From Micromonospora lutea (lineage in GTDB: Bacteria; Actinomycetota; Actinomycetes; Mycobacteriales; Micromonosporaceae), in the NCBI RefSeq assembly GCF_016863535.1, contig NZ_BOPB01000012.1, positions 59,884 through 123,883 on the forward strand: DNA of 64,000 nucleotides, given 5' to 3'. Made by a program: the position numbers and the translations under genes. Positions 49,880-57,809 of this stretch are shown here, one piece after another (within the stretch, counting starts at the first letter, position 1; each line of letters opens with the position of its first letter). Under the pieces are notes generated by a model. The model was not told the DNA's origin, did not search any database, and was given only the letters and a program-made list of their open reading frames with translations.

Positions 49880-51808
49880 ATGACACGGGGCACCAAGCTC
49901 GCCATGACCGGCGGTTCGCTGGTCGCGCTCGCCCTGCTCGCCGGCAGCATGAGCGTGACGCGGCCCGCGCCGAACAGGCCCGAGACCGCCGCCGCACCGA
50001 TGGTGCCGGTCGGCCTGGTCTCCTTCGACTCCTGCGCCGACGCCCTGACCGAGCTGCGTGCAGCGGCCACCGCATCGGTCGGGCCGTACGGCTTCGCCGG
50101 TGAGGCGGGGCTCTTCGGCGACCGGACGGCGGCGATCGGTGGCGCGGGGTCGAAGGCTCGCACCTTCGCCGGAGCACCGGCTGACCCCGCCGGCCGGGAC
50201 ACCGGAGCGGCTCACTCCACGACCAACAACCACGAGGCCGGCGCGGACGAACCCGACCTGGTCAAAACCGACGGCCGACGGATCGTCGCGGTCACCGGCG
50301 GGGTGCTGCGGGTGGTCGATCCGGCGAGCCACCGCGTCACCGGGCGACTCGACCTGACCGGAGGTCGGGAGGAACTGCGCTGGCAGGAGCACCGGCTGCT
50401 GCTGCTCGGCGACCGCGCGCTGGTCCTGCGCGAGGACCCGCCGCGTCCAGCCGACGCGCTCCGCTCGATCAGGCGTGCCGGTGCGACCCGCCTACTGCTG
50501 GTCGACCTGGTCGGCCGACCCCTGCTGCTCGGCACGTACCGGATCCAGGGCAGCACGGTCGATGCCCGGCTGACCGGTGACACCGCCCGGGTGGCGGTCC
50601 GTGCGTCGGCCCGCCTGACGTTCCCGCTGGCGTCCGAGGGCACAGACCCGGTCCGGACCGAACGGAACCGCGAGGTCATCGCCCGGGCCGGGGTCGAGGC
50701 ATGGCTGCCGGAGTACGAGTGGACCGCCGGAGCGGAGCGGCACACCGGTCGGGTCGGTTGCGACCGGCTCAGCCGGCCTGACCGGATGACCGGCTCGTCC
50801 ACCCTCACCGTGCTCAGCTTCGACCTCACCAGCGATCGGCTCGGCGACGGTGACCCGGTTGCCGTGGCCGCCGACGCGGACACCGTCTACGGCACGGCGA
50901 CCAGCCTCTACCTGGCGGGTCAACGTCCGACGCCGATCACCGGCACACCACGCTGGCGGCCGTCGGCGACCGAGCAGGTCACCGACATCTACCAGTTCGA
51001 CACCGCCGCACCGGGCCGCCCCCGTTTCCTCGCCGCCGGCTCGGTGCCCGGCTGGCTGATCAACCAGTACGCGCTCTCCGAGTGGGCGGGGCACCTGCGG
51101 GTGGCCACCACCACCGGCGAGTTCCAGGGGGAGGGCACGATCTCCGAGTCGGCGGTTCGCGTGCTCCGGCGCGACGGCGGGACGCTGGTACCGACCGGTG
51201 TGGTCGACGGCCTTGGGCGGGGTGAACGCATCTACTCGGTGCGTTACCTCGGGCCGGTCGCGTACGTCGTCACCTTCCGGCAGACCGATCCGCTCTACGC
51301 GCTCAACCTCGCCGATCCGGCCGCGCCCGTGGTCACCGGCGAGCTGAAGATCACCGGCTACTCCGCGTATCTGCATCCGTTGCCCGGGCAACGCCTGCTC
51401 GGCGTCGGTCAGGAGGCCGACCGCCAGGGACGTATCAAGGGCCTACAGGTCTCCCTCTTCGATGTCCGCGATCCGGGCCGACCGGATCGGTTGGACCAGT
51501 GGCACCTGCCCGGGGGGTGGTCCCACGCCGAGCACGACCCGCACGCCTTTCTGTACCGTCCGGACACCGGCCTGGTGGCGCTGCCGGTCGACGCCGGCGT
51601 CCGGCTGTTGCGGGTCGGCGACGACACGATCAGCGAGATCGGCGAGGTGACCCACCCGTTCAGGAACGTGCGTAACCGATCGCAATGGGGTCCGCAGGTA
51701 CGGCGGTCACTGGTGGTCGGCGACGTGCTCTGGACGGTCTCCGAGGCGGGCCTGCGCGCCACCGAACCGGACTCGGCCCGGAGCCTGGCCTGGATCGCCG
51801 CGACCTGA
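49880..51808 (+). CDS. Secreted beta-propeller domain protein
   Basis: 642-residue exported protein. N-terminal signal-anchor (TKLAMTGGSLVALALLAGSM), a short linker, then a large beta-propeller (Beta_propel family) with repeated blades: DLVKTDGRRIVAVTGGVLRVVD, shortened to VKTDGRRIVAVTGG, EHRLLLLGDRALVL, STLTVLSFDL, DADTVYGTATSLYLA and YSVRYLGPVAYVVTFRQTDPLY. Conserved in actinobacteria, function unknown; probably acts outside the membrane. Ends 3 bases before the convergent TY-Chap gene. Confidence 0.88.
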   Translation: MTRGTKLAMTGGSLVALALLAGSMSVTRPAPNRPETAAAPMVPVGLVSFDSCADALTELRAAATASVGPYGFAGEAGLFGDRTAAIGGAGSKARTFAGAPADPAGRDTGAAHSTTNNHEAGADEPDLVKTDGRRIVAVTGGVLRVVDPASHRVTGRLDLTGGREELRWQEHRLLLLGDRALVLREDPPRPADALRSIRRAGATRLLLVDLVGRPLLLGTYRIQGSTVDARLTGDTARVAVRASARLTFPLASEGTDPVRTERNREVIARAGVEAWLPEYEWTAGAERHTGRVGCDRLSRPDRMTGSSTLTVLSFDLTSDRLGDGDPVAVAADADTVYGTATSLYLAGQRPTPITGTPRWRPSATEQVTDIYQFDTAAPGRPRFLAAGSVPGWLINQYALSEWAGHLRVATTTGEFQGEGTISESAVRVLRRDGGTLVPTGVVDGLGRGERIYSVRYLGPVAYVVTFRQTDPLYALNLADPAAPVVTGELKITGYSAYLHPLPGQRLLGVGQEADRQGRIKGLQVSLFDVRDPGRPDRLDQWHLPGGWSHAEHDPHAFLYRPDTGLVALPVDAGVRLLRVGDDTISEIGEVTHPFRNVRNRSQWGPQVRRSLVVGDVLWTVSEAGLRATEPDSARSLAWIAAT

Positions 51809-51811
51809 ACC

Positions 51812-52891
51812 TCAGAGGTACATTCCGGTGCGGTGCTCGCCGCGCCCCGACTTGTCTCCCTCGCCGAAGAACCGCTTGCCGCCGAACTCGCCGTGCAGGC
51901 GGTCGTCGAGTTCGTCCGCCAGTCCGGTCATCACCTGCACGGCCAACATCAGGTGGGTCGGCTGGAAGTTGCGGCCGAAGACCGGGATCGACGCCCAGAC
52001 GGTGTCGTCGGCGCAGTAGAGCCTCCCGATCGGCATCCGGTTGGTCAGCTCGGAGAGCTTGACGTACAGCCGCTCGGTCGGCTCGACCTCGGTCAGCACC
52101 GGAGAGAACACGTCGACCAGCGGCGGATTGTCCCGGACCCGGACGAAGACCATCGCCGAGCCGGCCCGGATGTTGATGTCACCGTCCGAGTCGACCTGGA
52201 CCCGGTCCGAGTCGGACTTGAGCATGGTCGAGACGACCGTACGGACCCGCTCGGCCAGATCGAGCACTTCGGTGTCCGCGCCGTCCTCGTCGGTCGCGGC
52301 CAGCGCTCTTTCCAACTCCGTGCCGATCTCGCGAGCCAGGTTCGCCTCACTGCGGGCGGTCCCCAGCGCTCCACCGGGGATCGGTTCACCCTCGCCGTCC
52401 TCGATCGCGTAGACGAGAAAAGCCGGATGCGGGGCACCGTAGATGTCACGCAGGGTGCGGGCGAGTAGCGCGGCCAGTCGAGTGGCCCCGTCCGCCGCGG
52501 AATCCAACCCGAACTGGTCCCCCGAACCGTCCACCACACCTGGCGGTGACCAGCCCAACGCGACCATGTCGGCGACCGCCGCACGATCCAGGCGGTATCC
52601 CTGCGGCAGGGTGGCGTTGCCCACCGCCCGAGCGGCGAACCGACCGTCGGTCCTCACCTCGACATGAACGGCATAGATGGCGTCGTCTGTGCCGGAGGCG
52701 GTCGGGTCGAGGGTCAACGCCACCTGCGCGCCCGGCGGCAGCGCGGACAGTCGTGCCGCCAGCGCTCGAGCGAACTCCCGCCATGCCTGGGTGACCTTCG
52801 CCCGCAGGTCGGCAGTGCTCGGCTCGTCGAGCAGGATCGACTCGTGGTGCACCGACGTAGCGGGCGGTGCCGAGGGGTGGTCAGCCGTCAT
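51812..52891 (-). CDS. TY-Chap / YbjN-like peptide-binding chaperone with proteasome-type C-terminus
   Basis: 359-residue cytosolic protein. The N-terminal half carries helical and beta elements with LDPTASGTDDAIYAVHVEV, GYRLDRAAVADMVALGW and TLRDIYGAPHPAFLVYAIED; the C-terminal half is a T3SS-chaperone/YbjN fold with VDSDGDINIRAGSAMVFVRV, VFSPVLTEVEPTERLYVKL and FQPTHLMLAVQVMTGLADELD, shortened. It corresponds to the TY-Chap1 class of actinobacterial peptide-binding chaperones. The last six residues RTGMYL parallel STGQYL of Bpa. It is divergent from the genes upstream and convergent with the beta-propeller gene. Function unproven. Confidence 0.85.
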   Translation of the reverse strand: MTADHPSAPPATSVHHESILLDEPSTADLRAKVTQAWREFARALAARLSALPPGAQVALTLDPTASGTDDAIYAVHVEVRTDGRFAARAVGNATLPQGYRLDRAAVADMVALGWSPPGVVDGSGDQFGLDSAADGATRLAALLARTLRDIYGAPHPAFLVYAIEDGEGEPIPGGALGTARSEANLAREIGTELERALAATDEDGADTEVLDLAERVRTVVSTMLKSDSDRVQVDSDGDINIRAGSAMVFVRVRDNPPLVDVFSPVLTEVEPTERLYVKLSELTNRMPIGRLYCADDTVWASIPVFGRNFQPTHLMLAVQVMTGLADELDDRLHGEFGGKRFFGEGDKSGRGEHRTGMYL

Positions 52892-52980
52892 GATCGCCTC
52901 CGTCCGTTCCGGTCACCCTACCCAGCGGGCTGACGGGACGGATCGGCGCGGACTGCGATCGGACAACGTCCCCTCGGCGA

Positions 52981-53265
52981 TCAGTCGCGGGCGGGTCCGG
53001 CCGGGTCGGCCCGCGAGTGCTGGTCACCGCCCAGTTCCACCGGCCAGGTCTGGGCCAGCCCGGAGAGCCGGGCCGCCGCCGCTGCCGGATCCGCTCCCCG
53101 ACCCACGGCCAGACCGAGCAGGTACGCGCTGACCGGTGCACCGGGCCGCAGCACCTGGTGGGCCACATCCCGAGCCAGATCCAGCACCGTTGTCACCGGC
53201 ACCTGAGCTGGGTCGAGTTCAAGCTCCGCACAGGCGGCCGTGACCCAGTCATCCATCACCGTCAT
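52981..53265 (-). CDS. DUF6457 family protein
   Basis: 94-residue small helical protein. MDDWVTAACAELELDP and VLDLARDVAHQVLRPGAPVSAYLLG (shortened: DLARDVAHQVLRPGAPVS) define DUF6457, usually linked to MobA. Here ATG 53265 overlaps the mobA stop (ATGA), so translation is coupled. Function unknown, presumably in molybdenum-cofactor maturation. Confidence 0.88.
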   Translation of the reverse strand: MTVMDDWVTAACAELELDPAQVPVTTVLDLARDVAHQVLRPGAPVSAYLLGLAVGRGADPAAAAARLSGLAQTWPVELGGDQHSRADPAGPARD

Positions 53266-53906
53266 CGCGTCCACTCCTCCGCCCGGCGTAGGTCACGCTC
53301 AGTGTCGCAGTCGAACCAGGGTTCCGGGCCGTCGCCGTGCCACGTCACCTCACGCACCGTCAGGCCGGCGAGCAGTTCCCGCAGCGGCGCACCGGTCACG
53401 TCGCCGCCGCGCCGCACGGTCAGGCGATCGAGAGCAGCACGCAGGGCAGCGGGCCGCCACACCCCGCACAGCGTCTGCCGCCGCCCCGACCCGTCCACGT
53501 AGCAGGCCCCGTCGGAAATCGCCGCGCCGCTGGCCGGTCTCCCACCGCTGTCCGGGCGGTCGACGTCGGTGCGATGCAGATGGTCCAGCAACTCGCCGAC
53601 CGCTGGCCGGGTCAGCAGGGGCAGGTCGGCGGCGAGCAGAGCGACGGCGGGCACCTCGGTGTCGAGCAGACCCAGCCCGGCCGCGACGGCGGCCACCGGC
53701 CCGCCACCGGGCGGCACCTCCCGGGTCAGCCGCACTCCGGCGACCGCCGGCCCAGGGCCGACCAGGATTCGGGGCGAGGCATCGGCTACCGCGGTCAGTA
53801 CCCGCTCACGCATCGGCACCCCGCCGACCGGTAACCCGGGCTTGTCCCGCCCGCCCATCCGATGCCCGGCACCTCCCGCGAGCACCACCGCCGCGTACGC
53901 CGTCAT
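53262..53906 (-). CDS. mobA: Molybdenum cofactor guanylyltransferase MobA
   Basis: 214-residue nucleotidyltransferase that attaches GMP (or CMP) to molybdopterin. Motifs: VVLAGGAGHRMGGRDKPGL (nucleotide-binding loop), LLAADLPLLTRPAVGEL (metal-binding Asp) and WFDCDTERDLRRAEEW at the C-terminus. Followed by DUF6457 and divergent from fdhD. The C-terminal region is slightly shortened compared with E. coli MobA but typical of actinobacterial homologues. Confidence 0.9.
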   Translation of the reverse strand: MTAYAAVVLAGGAGHRMGGRDKPGLPVGGVPMRERVLTAVADASPRILVGPGPAVAGVRLTREVPPGGGPVAAVAAGLGLLDTEVPAVALLAADLPLLTRPAVGELLDHLHRTDVDRPDSGGRPASGAAISDGACYVDGSGRRQTLCGVWRPAALRAALDRLTVRRGGDVTGAPLRELLAGLTVREVTWHGDGPEPWFDCDTERDLRRAEEWTR

Positions 53907-54044
53907 GGCGCCACGTTAGCCGCCGGCCACCATTACAGAACCAAACAGGTGTCGACGGGGCGCGACGAGCCCAGATGGATCAGGGCCACCCGGCGGAGCA
54001 GGCGTCGGGGGACGGCGTGCAGGGGCTCCGGCTGGCCGGGCAGG

Positions 54045-54908
54045 ATGGATGACGTGGGACGTGCTTCGGGTCGGCGTGGTGTGGTGCGAGTGGATCTGGA
54101 TGCGGCGGAGGCCGGCCGACGCCGGGTTCGGCGGCCGGACACGCTCGTCGCCGAGGAGCCGTTGGAGATACGGGTCGGCCCCGCCGGGCCGGAGCGGCGT
54201 CGACCGCTGACCGTGACCATGCGTACCCCCGGCGCCGACCTCGACCTGGCCCTCGGCTTCCTGTTCACCGAGGGGCTGATCCGCTCGGCGGACGATGTGG
54301 CCACCGCACAGTTGTGTGCCGGGGCGGAGACCCCGAACACGTACAACGTGGTCGACGTGACCCTCACTCCCGGCGTGCCGGATCCGGTCGCCGACGCGAC
54401 CCGGCATTTCCACACCACCAGCGCCTGTGGGGTGTGCGGCAAGGCGAGCATCGACGCGGTGCGTACCCGCAGCCTTTTCGATGTCAGCGACGACCCGCTC
54501 CGGGTGGGCGCGGAGGTGTTGGCCGAGTTGCCGCAGCGGCTGAGGGCCGAGCAGCGGGGCTTCGACCGCACCGGCGGGCTGCACGCCGCTGGTCTGTTCT
54601 CCTCGGACGGCAACCTGGTGGTGTCGCGTGAGGACGTCGGCCGACACAACGCGGTCGACAAGGTCGTGGGCTGGGCGGTACGCGAACGTCGGTTGCCGCT
54701 GGCCGGGCATCTGCTGCTCGTGTCGGGTCGGGCCAGCTTCGAGCTGACCCAGAAGGCGTGGATGGCGGGCGTGCCGCTGCTGGCTGCGGTTTCCGCGCCC
54801 AGCACGCTCGCGGTCGACGTGGCCACCGAGGCGGGACTGACCCTGGTCGGGTTCCTACGGGGACGGACGATGAACATCTACACCGGCGGGCACCGCATCA
54901 CCAGCTGA
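54045..54908 (+). CDS. fdhD: Formate dehydrogenase accessory sulfurtransferase FdhD
   Basis: 287-residue sulfurtransferase that delivers sulfur from a cysteine desulfurase to the molybdenum cofactor of formate dehydrogenase. FdhD motifs: EEPLEIRVG, TPGADLDLALGFLFTEGLI (TPGADLDLALGF), the conserved cysteine loop TSACGVCGKASID and SREDVGRHNAVDKVVGW. ATG 54045 is the start; GTG 54054 is an alternative. No formate dehydrogenase gene is in the window. Convergent with the GAP-family gene. Confidence 0.95.
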   Translation: MDDVGRASGRRGVVRVDLDAAEAGRRRVRRPDTLVAEEPLEIRVGPAGPERRRPLTVTMRTPGADLDLALGFLFTEGLIRSADDVATAQLCAGAETPNTYNVVDVTLTPGVPDPVADATRHFHTTSACGVCGKASIDAVRTRSLFDVSDDPLRVGAEVLAELPQRLRAEQRGFDRTGGLHAAGLFSSDGNLVVSREDVGRHNAVDKVVGWAVRERRLPLAGHLLLVSGRASFELTQKAWMAGVPLLAAVSAPSTLAVDVATEAGLTLVGFLRGRTMNIYTGGHRITS

Positions 54909-54927
54909 CCGTGGCCGGGCCCAACCG

Positions 54928-55638
54928 TCAGCGGGAAGCCAGCAGCTCGAACAGCCCCAACCGGACTGCGGCGTCGCGGGCGAGGAGGAAGCCGGCGATG
55001 CCCAAGATCCAGCCGAGCATGCTGCCCGAGGAGCGGACGATCCACGCGTTGAGCCGGACGAGCATCGGCTCGACCCGGCTCGGCCACGCCACCCGCGCGC
55101 CCAGCAACAGCAGTGCCGGCAACACCATGACCAGGCAGTAGCCGACGAGCAACCCGACGCTGGTGGGCACGGCCAGGCCGGATGTGGTGAGCAGACCCAG
55201 GGCACCGAGGTACGGCAGCATCGTCGCCACCTCGGCCAGCGCGGCGAACAGCGCGAGCCCCACCAGCCAACGGGACGACGAGTCGCCGGCGGTCACCCGG
55301 TCCCGCCAGCGCAACACCCGACCCGTACCAGCGCCACGCTTGTTGTCGTAACGGAAGCTGAGCACGAACAGCCCGACCCCGAGCACCAACTGGCCCCAGA
55401 GCACCGGTCGGTTGTCCAACGCACCGCCCAGCAATTCGGCCAGACCGCTGCCACCGAAGTACAGCAGCAGCCCGACAGCGAAATAGAACCCGACGATGGT
55501 GCCGAGGTAGGTCAGCACCCGCCGGACGCTGACCGGCCCCGGAGCGAGCAGCAGCCACACCGGGATGAACAGGGTGCCGATGCTGGTGCTGTCCACCAGT
55601 GCCAGCCCGGCGAGGGACAACAGCAGGGCAAGGCTCAT
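54928..55638 (-). CDS. GAP/SfLAP family membrane protein
   Basis: 236-residue integral membrane protein with about six helices (start MSLALLLSLAGLALVDSTSIGTLF, typical of SfLAP/GAP proteins). Motifs: DSTSIGTLFIPVWLLL, GTIVGFYFAVGLLLYFGG, and MLPYLGALGLLTT. The family is linked to LysE-like exporters and glycopeptidolipid export in mycobacteria; the substrate here is unknown. Confidence 0.88.
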   Translation of the reverse strand: MSLALLLSLAGLALVDSTSIGTLFIPVWLLLAPGPVSVRRVLTYLGTIVGFYFAVGLLLYFGGSGLAELLGGALDNRPVLWGQLVLGVGLFVLSFRYDNKRGAGTGRVLRWRDRVTAGDSSSRWLVGLALFAALAEVATMLPYLGALGLLTTSGLAVPTSVGLLVGYCLVMVLPALLLLGARVAWPSRVEPMLVRLNAWIVRSSGSMLGWILGIAGFLLARDAAVRLGLFELLASR

Positions 55639-55705
55639 GCCATAACTCGGGCTAGCTCAGACATGCGGCGATTATCCGGCACCACCGCAGGTGCGCTGAG
55701 AGTGG

Positions 55706-56743
55706 TCATCGAGGACGCCGTCGCGCGCGCCGCCTCGCCCGGCGTCGCGCTCTCGGTAGGCCCGTCGCCGGCCAGCCATCCAGACGGGACGGGGGCACGC
55801 CCCGGCGAAGCATGTCATCCAGCAGCAGGGCGAGCGAGTAGTCCGGATGCTCGGCGAGTACCCGTTCCAAGGCCACTGCCGCCAGCGCGCCCTGCCCGTC
55901 CCGCCAGGCGGCGAACGCGAGCAGGGCTCCCGGTGCGGCGATCAGCTCCGGCGCGGCCCGGCGCAGCACCTCGGCCCAGAACGCGACGTCCTCGTCCCGG
56001 CCGTCGGTGCGCTCCCAGGCATGGTCGCGTACCGGAAGGTGGGTGAGGAGCAGGCCGAGCCAGGCGATCTCGTCGTCAGTCAGCCGTTCGCCATCGCGGT
56101 GGCGCCGCTGCGTGGCCCGCAACGCCGCAGTGCCCGCCGTCCGGAGGGCCCGAGCGCCGAGCAGGTCGGCGGCGGGCGCGGCGGCCAGCAGATCGGTCAG
56201 GCGATGCTCCGCCCGGTCCACCGCCTGCCGCATCGCCTCCCCGCCGACCGCAGCCACCTGCTCGGCGAGTGCCGCGCGATCGGGTAGCGCGACCTGGCCG
56301 GCGAAGACCGCTGCCGCCGGCACCGCGCTCGCCTGAGGGTCGTACGGGGTGCCCTCCGGTGGGCAGCACTCCGGCTCGTCGCAGAGGTAGGACCACCACC
56401 GGCCGTCGGTGACCCGCAGCGCGTCGAGAACGGCCAGCCCCGCCTCGGCCAGGGCGACCCGGACCGCGTCCACCGCCGGGGTGACCCGGGCGGCCGGGCC
56501 GTATCCGACCACGGTGGCTGCGTCGGCGCCCTGCCGAGCGGTCACCGCCGCGATGTGCTGACCGGGCTCGTAGGGATCGGCGTCGCCAGGCAGGTCGCCG
56601 CGCGCCGCGAAGACGATCCGCTTACCGGACAGCGCCACCACCACGATGCTGTCGGCGGGATGGAAGCCGAGCAGGTACGGCACGGCGGCGATGAGGTCGG
56701 CGGGAGAGCGTACGGACAGTCGGGGCAGGTCGGTCGAGTTCAT
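55706..56743 (-). CDS. DUF4192 domain-containing protein
   Basis: 345-residue actinobacterial protein of unknown function. The N-terminus LSVRSPADLIAAVPYLLGFHP and SIVVVALSG are hallmarks of DUF4192, and ALLLDDMLRRGVPPS is the usual end. The last 16 residues are an Arg-rich tail with ARRR repeats (RARRRARRRARRRPR). ATG 56743 is chosen as start; an earlier ATG would add 17 unconserved residues. The 151-base upstream region holds two DnaA-box-like sequences. Confidence 0.9.
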   Translation of the reverse strand: MNSTDLPRLSVRSPADLIAAVPYLLGFHPADSIVVVALSGKRIVFAARGDLPGDADPYEPGQHIAAVTARQGADAATVVGYGPAARVTPAVDAVRVALAEAGLAVLDALRVTDGRWWSYLCDEPECCPPEGTPYDPQASAVPAAAVFAGQVALPDRAALAEQVAAVGGEAMRQAVDRAEHRLTDLLAAAPAADLLGARALRTAGTAALRATQRRHRDGERLTDDEIAWLGLLLTHLPVRDHAWERTDGRDEDVAFWAEVLRRAAPELIAAPGALLAFAAWRDGQGALAAVALERVLAEHPDYSLALLLDDMLRRGVPPSRLDGWPATGLPRARRRARRRARRRPR

Positions 56744-56782
56744 GCAAGCAGCCTGCGAGCCGGCGAGTTGGTTCGCTGCCCC

Positions 56783-56808
56783 TGTGGACGACACGCGGGT
56801 TATCCACA
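56783..56808. promoter_or_regulatory. Inverted pair of DnaA-box-like sequences
   Basis: TGTGGACGA (56783-56791, reverse-strand TCGTCCACA) and TTATCCACA (56800-56808), 8 bases apart and convergent in orientation. They lie in the DUF4192/kinase divergent intergenic region. Confidence 0.5.
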
Positions 56809-56882
56809 GTCACACAGAGTGTTTTCGCTGCTCAGGACGGATCTGTGGCTGCCCGGAAGCCGGCGGGCCGTTCAGGTAGCGA

Positions 56883-56894
56883 TACCTTGCGGGG
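56883..56894 (+). promoter_or_regulatory. -10 box for the fructosamine-kinase-like gene
   Basis: TACCTT (56883-56888), 6 nt before ATG 56895. Confidence 0.5.
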
Positions 56895-57809
56895 ATGGAT
56901 CTGGCGTACCTGCGGGCGCATCCCGAGCAGTTGCCCACCTTCCTGACCCATCAGCGGATCCGCGAGACGCCGGTGTCCGGTGGCGACATCTGCGCAGCGT
57001 CCCGACTGACCCTGGACGACGGTCAGTCGGTGTTCGCCAAGACCTGGCCGGAGAAGGCCGGGCGACCCGTGCCGGAGGGGTTCTTCGCCACCGAGGCAGC
57101 CGGGTTGCGTTGGCTGCGCGAGGCCGGTGCCGTCGCCGTACCGGAGGTTCTGGTCGCGTTGCCGGAGCTGTTGGCGTTGGAGTGGGTCGAGCCGGGTGAG
57201 CCGAGCCCGGAGGCGGCCGAGCGTTTCGGGCGGGAGTTGGCCGAGTTGCACCAGGCGGGTGCGCCCGCGTTCGGCGCACGCTGGCCGGGGTTCATCGGTG
57301 CGCTGCCGGCGGACAACACGCCGGACGACGGCCCGTGGGCGCAGTGGTTCGCGCGGACCCGGCTGCTGCCCTACCTGCGCCTGTCGGTCGACGGCGGAGC
57401 CCTCACCAGTGCCGACGCCGCCCTGGTCGAGCAGGTCGTGGCGAGAATCGACGAGTTCGGCGGTGCCGAGCCGCCGGTGCGTATCCACGGTGACCTCTGG
57501 CCGGGCAATCTGCTCTGGGGTGATGACGACCGGGTCTGGCTGGTGGACCCGGCGGCGCACGGTGGTCACCGGGAGACCGACCTGGCCCAGTTGGCGCTCT
57601 TCGGTGGTCCTCCGCACCACGACCGGATCTTGGCGGCGTACCAGGAGAGCTGGCCGCTGGCCGACGGATGGCGGGCCCGGGTGCCGCTGCACCAGTTGCA
57701 CCTGCTGCTCGTGCACACCGCACTCTTCGGCGCGGCATACCGCGATTTGGTAACCGGGAGCGCCCGGGACACCCTGAGTGGGGCAGACCGCGCTACCGTC
57801 GATCAATGA
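56895..57809 (+). CDS. Fructosamine kinase family protein
   Basis: 304-residue small-molecule kinase of the APH/choline-kinase fold. Motifs: DGQSVFAKTW (ATP-binding Lys), FFATEAAGLRWLREA, VRIHGDLWPGNLLW (catalytic HGD and Asn) and VWLVDPAAHGGHRETDLAQL (Mg-binding Asp). It phosphorylates glycated amines so they decompose, repairing Amadori products. Its stop overlaps the moaA start (ATGA), though the products are unrelated. Confidence 0.92.
   Translation: MDLAYLRAHPEQLPTFLTHQRIRETPVSGGDICAASRLTLDDGQSVFAKTWPEKAGRPVPEGFFATEAAGLRWLREAGAVAVPEVLVALPELLALEWVEPGEPSPEAAERFGRELAELHQAGAPAFGARWPGFIGALPADNTPDDGPWAQWFARTRLLPYLRLSVDGGALTSADAALVEQVVARIDEFGGAEPPVRIHGDLWPGNLLWGDDDRVWLVDPAAHGGHRETDLAQLALFGGPPHHDRILAAYQESWPLADGWRARVPLHQLHLLLVHTALFGAAYRDLVTGSARDTLSGADRATVDQ
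57794..57805 (+). promoter_or_regulatory. -10 box for leaderless moaA
   Basis: TACCGT (57794-57799) inside the end of the fructosamine-kinase-like gene, 6 nt before ATG 57806, gives moaA its own possible start site. Confidence 0.45.
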
